Made by a program: the position numbers and the translations under genes. Shown here one piece after another: positions 7,071 through 12,372 of a stretch of DNA of 12,372 nt. A model generated the notes under the pieces. That model saw nothing but the letters and a program-made list of their open reading frames with translations, had not been told where the DNA came from and ran no database searches. Location: NCBI GenBank assembly GCA_937916075.1, contig CALGHW010000054.1:1-12372 (forward strand), read 5' to 3'. Position 1 is the stretch's first letter. Every line of letters begins with the position of its first letter. Origin of the DNA: an uncultured Prevotella sp. (GTDB lineage Bacteria; Bacteroidota; Bacteroidia; Bacteroidales; Bacteroidaceae).

Positions 7071-8132
7071 TCACTTCAACATCGACGCCACCTTCTCGGC
7101 CAGACGCTGTGAATTGAGGTTGCGGGCCACGACTTTTCCATTGCGGTCGGCCACAATGTTGTCGGGCACTGTCCCTACACCCAAGCGCGACACTAAGGGA
7201 GAGTCCCACATCTTGCCGTCACACACATTGGGCCACTGGATGGAGTCGCGGTCAAGGCTCTGCTTGCATACCGACACACCGCCATCCAAGCAAACGCCCA
7301 ATACGGCGATGTCTGCCCCGTACTGGCGCTTCAACTGCCGGATGCGCTGCTGGATGCTCCTGCTGTCATTGGACCACGAAGCCCAGATGTTGATGATGTT
7401 TACCTTGGCCTTGAGCTGAAGGTTATCCACACGCTGACCACGGACATCCACCGCCGAGAACGACGGCAACGACGACCCTACGGCCGCACCCGTCAGGCGG
7501 TCAACCTGTTTCTTCAGCGTGATGACCATTCCGTTTTGCGGATCGGCCTGTTGCATCATGGCAAGCAACGCCGAAGCCTGACGATAGTCGGGCTGGTCTG
7601 TATGGAGGAAATAACGACGTACCAGATAAAGACTGACAGGCGACTGGGGATTCTCCTTGACGAATGTGGCGGCCGACCGGACCACCTCGGGCGGTGTCAA
7701 GCGGTTGGCGTTCATGCGAAACTTGGTGAATGCCTTGTTGTCGTCTGTTCCGGTAATCTCCATCTCCTTCAGATGGGAGGCGTCACCCTCTATCTTGGCT
7801 GTCGCTCCCGACTCACCGAAGATGGCCTGTTCCGAGAAGTTGGGGAACAGGAGGATAAAGGTGGCCTTGTCTTCCAAAGGCACTTCATACGAGAAGCGTC
7901 CGTCGCTCACCTTGATGGTGTCCAGCCCCCGGGTTCCCCCGTCCAGGCTGTATACATAGAACTCACCCTGATTGAGATGACGGAAGCGGCCTTCTATGCG
8001 GAAATGTCCGCTCTTGGGCCCACAAGAATACAAGAAGAGGAACGAGGCAAGCACGGCCATCAGCGTAAAGAGCCTCTGCATGTTTCGCGGTTTCCAACCA
8101 TCCTTTTTCCGGTGTATCATTCGCTTCTTCAT
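7071..8132 (-). CDS. DUF4369 plus thioredoxin-fold lipoprotein lacking the CxxC active site
   Basis: A lipoprotein of about 353 residues. It has a basic n-region, hydrophobic core and lipobox LYSC (Cys37 from this start). Residues about 43-140 look like DUF4369 (HFRIEGRF... GEFYVYSLDGG... DTIKVSDGRFSYEVPL), the N-terminal partner common in Bacteroidetes TlpA/ResA-like proteins. A helical linker (about 145-215) leads to a thioredoxin-like domain: NIINIWASWSNDS at 245-257, then VLGVCLDGG and the cis-Pro loop GTVPDNIVADRNGKVV near 320-335. Normal relatives have WCxxC here; both cysteines are replaced by Ser (Ser254, Ser257), so the canonical thiol-disulfide exchange is not possible. Other Cys (281, 289, 304) remain. 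In-frame ATGs exist at 8171, 8132 and 8081; all keep the lipoprotein signal, and the choice of 8132 is tentative. It follows the TPR lipoprotein by 87 nt and precedes comM by 84 nt. Confidence 0.85.
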   Translation of the reverse strand: MKKRMIHRKKDGWKPRNMQRLFTLMAVLASFLFLYSCGPKSGHFRIEGRFRHLNQGEFYVYSLDGGTRGLDTIKVSDGRFSYEVPLEDKATFILLFPNFSEQAIFGESGATAKIEGDASHLKEMEITGTDDNKAFTKFRMNANRLTPPEVVRSAATFVKENPQSPVSLYLVRRYFLHTDQPDYRQASALLAMMQQADPQNGMVITLKKQVDRLTGAAVGSSLPSFSAVDVRGQRVDNLQLKAKVNIINIWASWSNDSRSIQQRIRQLKRQYGADIAVLGVCLDGGVSVCKQSLDRDSIQWPNVCDGKMWDSPLVSRLGVGTVPDNIVADRNGKVVARNLNSQRLAEKVASMLK

Positions 8133-8219
8133 GCGGCAGACTAATTCTCCGCCATTCCGTTCTTTCCTCATTCCTCTTGCAGTTATTGTCTATTTTTCAA
8201 TTGTCAAGACGTCATGTCC

Positions 8220-9902
8220 TTACTTGCTCACCTTTGACAGCTCCAGGTCGTTGGCAGCATAGCTGGCATACGAGCTGTCCTTGCTGATGGCGCTCTTCAG
8301 TGCAGTGGCGGCAGCGCTGTTATTGCCCTGACGCGCATAGAGCACAGCCTTCAGATAATCGGTTGTGGCATCGCCGTTCTTGATATTGCTCAAGGTCTGG
8401 GCGGCAGCCTGGTAGTTCTTGTTCAGCAGCTGGGCCAGAGCGGCACTGTTGGAAACAGTCTTGCCAAAGTCCTGCTCAGCCTGGGCATACTTGCCCTGGG
8501 CCAGGTGGAGATTGCCGAGCACCTCGCTCACGCCGTTGGCGTTGCCGGCCTTGGCGATATAGTTCTCTGCGGCCTTCACGTCACCCTGCTTCAGGGCTAT
8601 CAAGCCGAGGTTGGCGTTAGCCTCACCGTTAGAAGCGTTGACAGCCAGAGCCTTCTGGGCATACTGCTTGGCCACGTCATAGTTGCCCTTGGCATATTCA
8701 ATGGTGGCGATATTGTTATAGGCACGCGCGTCATTGGGGTAAACCTCTGTCGTGGTCTTGTAGATGTTCTCCTGCGCATTGGCATCGTCTGTCAAGGTAG
8801 CAGCATAAAGCAACTCTTCCACGCTGAGTTCTTTCGGGTCTTTCTGCAACTGTGCGTTAATCTGATCATCGTCACGGCCTATCACCTCATAGTTGATAGT
8901 CAGGCGAGAACGACGCAACTGGGGCAGGATACCGTCGGCCAGCTCACGGAAAGCGGTGCTGAGGTTCTTGATTTGCTGCTCGCGCTCCTCAGGATCCTTA
9001 TACATAGAGAGCACACGCAGGATGACATCCTTGTCCTGGATATCGGAAGCCTTGACCAGCTCCTGGAAGCCTTCCCAGTCCTGGGCGGTGTACTTGGCGT
9101 CCACCTCGGCATCGCTGATCTTGGCCTGCTTCAACTGCTGGCCCACATACTTCTGGGTGTTCTGCTTACGCTGGCTGGCCAACTTGTCGTTGAGCTTCTC
9201 ACCACCGTCGGGAGAGGCGTATGAGGAAACCTCCACATTGCTCAAGTTGAGTCCTTCCTTGTCAGCGCTGATACGCTTCAACAGGTCAACAAACTCCTTC
9301 ACCGAGTTGTTCTTCAACTCGCTCTTGCGCAGATTGGCCTGCTGGATGAGGAACTTGATGTTGGCTTCCTGCTTCTGCTCTGTCACACGCTGGAAAGCGT
9401 CTGGAGCGATACAAGCCTGGGCACTCTGCACGGTGCGGCCGGCCAGCTCTGATGTAGCCACCACGCCGTCGGCCACCTTCACGGCGGGCACGCTCTTGCT
9501 CTTCTTGCCTACCTTGGCGTCGAATGTAAGGTAGAGCTCGCTCTTCTGCATCTCAGGCACATACTTGAAGTTGGTCTTCATCGTATAGTGTCCACCAGTG
9601 AGATAAGAGATGGTCTGGTCATTGCCTTCCACCTTCTCACCCTGGAATGTGGCGCTGTTGCCTCTGGCAACCTTGCCGTCGGCATAACGGAGCTCGGGAG
9701 TCACGGTCACTACGGCCTTCTTCTTCATATACTTCTCGGGGAACATTCCGTTGATAGTGGCGGGCACCTGACCTGCCTGTGTCTCCAACGGATTAGGAAC
9801 AACATTGAAGTTGTCTGCAGAAAGTGCTCCCAACTTGGAAGAGCATGATGTCAGAAACAGGATGGATGCTGCTGACAGGAAAAAAAGATTCTTCTTTTGC
9901 AT
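8220..9902 (-). CDS. Envelope lipoprotein with OmpA-like segment and C-terminal TPRs
   Basis: A 560-residue lipoprotein: MQKKNLFFLSAASILFLTSC with lipidated Cys20. Residues about 30-165 are beta-rich with repeated Val/Thr strands (KKKAVVTVTPELRYADGK, SELYLTFDAKVGKK). Residues about 185-345 resemble an OmpA-like fold; the best clue is VEVSSYASPDGGEKLNDKLASQR (about 223-245), matching the OmpA pattern of hydrophobic strand, G/Y-x-S-P-x-G, N-x-x-L-S-x-x-R. The region 360-555 is made of tetratricopeptide-type helices, e.g. AYNNIATIEYAKGNYDVAKQYAQKALAVN (394-422), ANLGLIALKQGDVKAAENYIAKA and LGNLHLAQGKYAQAEQDF. OmpA-like domains bind peptidoglycan and TPRs mediate protein contacts, so a scaffold role at the outer membrane is plausible inference. 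I do not recognise a named gene. A -7 box lies about 90 nt upstream of the ATG at 9902. Confidence 0.88.
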   Translation of the reverse strand: MQKKNLFFLSAASILFLTSCSSKLGALSADNFNVVPNPLETQAGQVPATINGMFPEKYMKKKAVVTVTPELRYADGKVARGNSATFQGEKVEGNDQTISYLTGGHYTMKTNFKYVPEMQKSELYLTFDAKVGKKSKSVPAVKVADGVVATSELAGRTVQSAQACIAPDAFQRVTEQKQEANIKFLIQQANLRKSELKNNSVKEFVDLLKRISADKEGLNLSNVEVSSYASPDGGEKLNDKLASQRKQNTQKYVGQQLKQAKISDAEVDAKYTAQDWEGFQELVKASDIQDKDVILRVLSMYKDPEEREQQIKNLSTAFRELADGILPQLRRSRLTINYEVIGRDDDQINAQLQKDPKELSVEELLYAATLTDDANAQENIYKTTTEVYPNDARAYNNIATIEYAKGNYDVAKQYAQKALAVNASNGEANANLGLIALKQGDVKAAENYIAKAGNANGVSEVLGNLHLAQGKYAQAEQDFGKTVSNSAALAQLLNKNYQAAAQTLSNIKNGDATTDYLKAVLYARQGNNSAAATALKSAISKDSSYASYAANDLELSKVSK

Positions 9903-9991
9903 TTAAAATTATTATATTGTTTAAAATTAGTCGCATGTAAAAATGGAAGAGACAACCTTACGGCTCAGCCACAGATGTCCCATTTTATATG

Positions 9992-9999
9992 CAAAGATA
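9992..9999 (-). promoter_or_regulatory. Candidate -7 box of the TPR lipoprotein gene, overlapping a palindrome
   Basis: The minus strand reads TATCTTTG (9999-9992), a full match to TAnnTTTG. No TTTG is found at 19 nt upstream; the sequence there is ACCC, with a T run slightly farther. A perfect 12-bp palindrome, AGATAGCTATCT (9995-10006), overlaps the box and could be an operator. The leader would be about 80 nt, AT-rich and free of an obvious structure. Confidence 0.55.
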
Positions 10000-10073
10000 G
10001 CTATCTAAATCTGTAAGAGGGTAAAAAGACACCTATTTTTATATATTATTAATGTTCTGTACACCCTTACGGA

Positions 10074-10091
10074 TGACGGTAGCTACCGTCA
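10074..10091. terminator. 18-bp perfect palindrome spanning the stop codon of the SGNH gene
   Basis: TGACGGTAGCTACCGTCA is a perfect palindrome, and its first three bases on the minus strand are the TGA stop of the esterase gene. As RNA it could form a six- to seven-pair stem and stall or end transcription, but no T run follows on the minus strand. A regulator binding site is the alternative. Confidence 0.4.
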
Positions 10092-10763
10092 CAGTCCCAA
10101 AAGGAATGTCTCGCCCTTGCGCATAAAAAGACGATGACCGGCGGCATTGAGATGGGCCGTGTCGTTGGGGCCCTGGAAATATAATTTACGGAACTGGGGG
10201 TCCCAAACATAGACGCCCGAACGCTCGGCCGAATTAAACACGGGTATGGAATAGCGGGCACACACCTTGACCATCGTGGCCACCACATCCGCAAAACAGT
10301 CACGCGGCACACGCCAGGGAGTGACGAAAGCCAGTTTGGCGGAAGGATATTTCTGTATCAGTCCTCGGCAAAGACTGTCCAGTCCGGTCTCAAACTGGGC
10401 CAGTGTGCCCTTGCCGTTACGGATATACTCGGCGTCGTTGTGACCGCCGATGACCAGCACATAGTCGGCAGTGTCGTTCATCTCGCGGAAATAGTCGAGC
10501 ATGGGGGTGCCCCATTTCTCCGCCGTACGGTCGAAGACCAGACAACGTCCGTTACGGCCATAGTTGCGGTAGGTCATGTGGTACTTGTCGGCCACTAAGG
10601 CATGCCAAGCTTCCTGATAGGGTCGCCGGTGGTTCTTGACATAACTGTCGCCAATCACATTGATAATCTTACCATACAGGGGTGCATCCTGTACGGACTG
10701 GGCGGTTGCCTTGACTCCCCATCCCAGGAAGAGGGCAACCATCAGAAACATGATTTTCTTCAT
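10089..10763 (-). CDS. Secreted SGNH/GDSL-type hydrolase
   Basis: A 224-residue exported esterase-like protein. Residues 1-21 form a signal peptide with an ATA-Q cleavage site (no lipobox Cys). SGNH blocks are all visible: block I INVIGDSY with nucleophile Ser40; block II Gly in RNYGRNGR (67-73); block III IGGHND with Asn109; block V DTAHLNAAGH with Asp201 and His204. Members hydrolyse ester bonds, often acetyl groups on glycans or peptidoglycan; the substrate here is unknown. The short length means a single catalytic domain without accessory modules. A consensus promoter at 10785-10815 lies directly upstream and gives a leader of only about 15 nt, so it is probably transcribed alone; the palindrome at the stop codon and the next gene's own -7 box support this. 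Confidence 0.88.
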   Translation of the reverse strand: MKKIMFLMVALFLGWGVKATAQSVQDAPLYGKIINVIGDSYVKNHRRPYQEAWHALVADKYHMTYRNYGRNGRCLVFDRTAEKWGTPMLDYFREMNDTADYVLVIGGHNDAEYIRNGKGTLAQFETGLDSLCRGLIQKYPSAKLAFVTPWRVPRDCFADVVATMVKVCARYSIPVFNSAERSGVYVWDPQFRKLYFQGPNDTAHLNAAGHRLFMRKGETFLLGL

Positions 10764-10784
10764 TGCTTAATAGATTTAACTACG

Positions 10785-10815
10785 CAAAGGTAATACAAAT
10801 AAGCGGAAAGGCAAA
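10785..10815 (-). promoter_or_regulatory. Bacteroidetes-type promoter of the SGNH hydrolase gene
   Basis: On the minus strand TTTG (10815-10812) is followed after 19 nt by TACCTTTG (10792-10785), a full match to TTTG-N19-TAnnTTTG. Transcription should begin near 10778-10780, about 15 nt before the ATG at 10763. The -33 box lies inside one arm of the 18-bp hairpin at 10802-10844. Confidence 0.8.
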
Positions 10816-10844
10816 ATGACTGCCACTCATTTTGCCTTTCCGCT
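10802..10844. terminator. Perfect 18-bp-stem hairpin between gltD and the SGNH gene
   Basis: Arms AGCGGAAAGGCAAAATGA (10802-10819) and its exact reverse complement (10827-10844) enclose a 7-nt loop. It is the strongest hairpin in the window and could end the gltD transcript, although it is 265 nt past the gltD stop and only a short TATTTGTATT stretch follows. Because it contains the -33 box of the SGNH promoter it could instead, or also, be regulatory. Confidence 0.6.
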
Positions 10845-10937
10845 CATCGGAATCCTGTCGACCAGACCAGCCTAAAAGCGCGATTGCCAGGCAACAGGCA
10901 TAACAATTTTTATTACACTCGCTTATACTTGGAAAAT

Positions 10938-11018
10938 AAAGTTGCCTGATTACGAAGAGAAAGTTGCCTGATTTCTGGGAGAAACTTGACAATTTTCTCT
11001 TCGTAATCAGGCAACTTT
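10938..11018. repeat. 22-bp direct and inverted repeat cluster with core GTTGCCTG
   Basis: Two direct 22-bp units start at 10938 and 10960, both beginning AAAGTTGCCTGATT and ending in GAG; a degenerate third (AAACTTGACAATT) starts at 10982. An inverted copy at 10994-11018 is the perfect reverse complement of 10938-10962 over 25 bp, leaving a 31-nt loop. Another inverted core CAGGCAAC is at 10888-10895. Its sequence is unrelated to the array at 535-632 but the period is the same. It begins 90 nt below the gltD stop. Function is unknown. Confidence 0.88.
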
Positions 11019-11108
11019 CTCGTTTCATTCGTTTTCAAGACTCCAAAGGACGCCTTGAATGAATATGAAATATCTTTATATTTTTATCTTCAACCGTAGT
11101 GTTCGTGA

Positions 11109-12372
11109 TTATTTCGCCAGATACTTGTCTACAGCCTCTGCGGCATCTCGTCCGCTGGCCATGGCCCTTACCACCAGTGAAGCTCCATTTTTGGCATCAC
11201 CGGCAAAGAACACATTGTCGGCCACCTTAGGCTGTTCGGGTTTGAGGAATCCCATGGCCAGCAACACCATCTCGGCCTTGATGACCTCGGGCTTGCCTAC
11301 CGGCTCCATCAGCGGGCGTCCGCCTTCGGGATTAGGCTTCCAGGTTATCTCCTGTACCTTCACGCCCGTCAGTTTGCCGTCCTTACCCAAGAACTCCAGA
11401 GAGTTGATGTTCCACCGACGGATACAACCCTCCTCATGGCTCGATGTAGTCTTGAGCGTACGGGGGTAGCCCGGCCAGGGATTCTTCGGATCATCCGGTC
11501 CCACAGGCGGTTTGGGCATAATCTCTATCTGGGTGACACTCTTGCAGCCCTGACGGTGGGCTGTACCGATACAGTCGCTACCTGTATCGCCACCACCGAT
11601 AACCAGCACGTCCTTGCCCTTGGCATTGACCAGCTCGTCTTTCTTAAACTCCATGCCGGCCAGCACCCTGTTCTGCTGCGAGAGCATCTCCAAGGCGAAG
11701 TAAACGCCCTTCAGCTCACGTCCAGGAATCTTCAGGTCGCGGGCGGTCGGTGTGCCGGTACATACCACGTAGGCGTCAAAGCCCTCGGGCAACTTCTCGA
11801 CATTGACAACCTCACCATATTTGAAGGTGATGCCTTCGGCCTCAAGCACCTTCAGTCGGCGGTCGATGATGGCCTTGTTGAGCTTGAAGTTGGGGATGCC
11901 ATAACGAAGCAAGCCGCCAGCGTTCTCGTTCTTCTCAAACACGGTCACGGTATAGCCTTTCAGGTTCAGGCGGTTGGCAGCCACGAGTCCGGCAGGACCG
12001 GCCCCGATGACAGCCACCTTCTTGCCGTTGCGCTCCGGTTGCTCGATACGCACATAGTTCTCCTGGAAAGCCATCTCGGTGATGGCCGCCTCATCCTCAC
12101 GGTTGGTGGTGGGCTCATGCTCTATCAAGTTGAGCACACAGGCCTTCTCGCAAAGTGCCGGGCAGATACGTCCGGTGAACTCCGGGAAGTCGTTGGTGGC
12201 GTTGAGCAGACGATAAGCCAGCTCATAGTCGCCCTTATACAGGGCGTCATTCCACTCTGGCGGCTTGTTGCCCAAGGGACAAGCCCAGTGGCAGAAAGGC
12301 ACGCCGCAGTCCATACAGCGGCTGGCCTGTGTGCGACGGTCCTTACTGTTTAATGTCTGTTCCACCTCACCG
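11109..12372 (-). CDS. gltD: Glutamate synthase small subunit, N-terminus outside the window
   Basis: The NADPH-dependent small (beta) subunit of glutamate synthase, which feeds electrons from NAD(P)H through FAD to the large subunit GltB for making glutamate from glutamine and 2-oxoglutarate. The frame is open to the window edge (GEVEQTLNSKDRRTQASRC), so about 30 N-terminal residues are missing; the GTG at 12365 is not the real start. Counting from it: Fe-S cluster cysteines in CMDCGVPFCHWAC (17, 20, 25, 29) and CPALCEKAC (68, 72, 76); FAD-binding VIGAGPAGL at 119-127; NADPH-binding VIGGGDTGSD at 255-264; and the C-terminal FAD contact FFAGDAKNGASLVVRAMASGR. All key residues are present. gltB is usually the upstream neighbour, but it is not in view. 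Homologues such as PreT/NfnA-like subunits are possible; the motif order and length favour GltD. Confidence 0.93.
   Translation of the reverse strand, partial: GEVEQTLNSKDRRTQASRCMDCGVPFCHWACPLGNKPPEWNDALYKGDYELAYRLLNATNDFPEFTGRICPALCEKACVLNLIEHEPTTNREDEAAITEMAFQENYVRIEQPERNGKKVAVIGAGPAGLVAANRLNLKGYTVTVFEKNENAGGLLRYGIPNFKLNKAIIDRRLKVLEAEGITFKYGEVVNVEKLPEGFDAYVVCTGTPTARDLKIPGRELKGVYFALEMLSQQNRVLAGMEFKKDELVNAKGKDVLVIGGGDTGSDCIGTAHRQGCKSVTQIEIMPKPPVGPDDPKNPWPGYPRTLKTTSSHEEGCIRRWNINSLEFLGKDGKLTGVKVQEITWKPNPEGGRPLMEPVGKPEVIKAEMVLLAMGFLKPEQPKVADNVFFAGDAKNGASLVVRAMASGRDAAEAVDKYLAK

Larger units (their letters stand above)
10764..11108. other. Non-coding gap between gltD and the SGNH hydrolase gene
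   Basis: This 345-nt stretch contains the 22-bp repeat cluster (10938-11018), an 11-bp palindrome TTGCCAGGCAA (10884-10894), the 18-bp hairpin (10802-10844) and the SGNH promoter. A minus-strand ORF crosses the repeats but shows no protein features, and I do not regard it as a gene. Confidence 0.7.

Noticed and set aside
10780..11028. Minus-strand ORF of 82 codons downstream of gltD
   Set aside because: It runs through the 22-bp repeats and the hairpin; the translation shows no domain, and the coding impression comes from repeat sequence.
11436..12353. Plus-strand ORF of 305 codons opposite gltD
   Set aside because: Shadow of the conserved gltD frame; no motif, no promoter, no separate start context.

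Overview
The window looks like the chromosome of a member of the Bacteroidales, most likely Prevotellaceae (Prevotella/Segatella group). The grounds are: BspA-like leucine-rich-repeat, clostripain-like and DUF4369/thioredoxin-fold lipoproteins; a short peptide of the MKKKYIxP type; absence of strong Shine-Dalgarno sequences; and promoters of the Bacteroidetes form TTTG-N19-TAnnTTTG. The assignment rests on protein style, not on a database search. Every gene I can support lies on the minus strand, so transcription runs from high to low coordinates.

Layout, in the direction of transcription. (1) 12372-11109: gltD, small subunit of glutamate synthase, cut by the window edge. (2) 11108-10764: a non-coding gap with a 22-bp-period repeat cluster, a strong 18-bp-stem hairpin and the promoter of the next gene. 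(3) 10763-10089: a secreted SGNH/GDSL esterase. (4) 9902-3381: five close-set genes: a lipoprotein with an OmpA-like segment and TPRs, a DUF4369 plus thioredoxin-fold lipoprotein, a ComM/YifB AAA+ protein, a HAD phosphatase, and a clostripain (C11) lipoprotein. Gaps are 87, 84, 22 and 26 nt, so at least comM-HAD-clostripain probably share a transcript. (5) 3263-875: a BspA-like LRR surface protein followed 14 nt later by a roughly 54-residue peptide. The LRR gene is split by a frameshift at a run of seven G. (6) 874-318: a non-coding gap with a terminator, a 22-nt inverted repeat, a four-unit 22-bp palindromic tandem array and the metG promoter. (7) 317-1: the first 105 codons of methionyl-tRNA synthetase.

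Most of the window is ordinary core and envelope content: two housekeeping genes (metG, gltD) flank a set of exported proteins. The parts that deserve attention are the G7 tract separating the signal peptide from the LRR domain (phase switch, mutation or sequencing error), the small peptide co-oriented with it, and the two unrelated intergenic arrays that share a 22-bp period and an inverted-repeat architecture. I found no CRISPR array, tRNA, rRNA, transposase or integrase.
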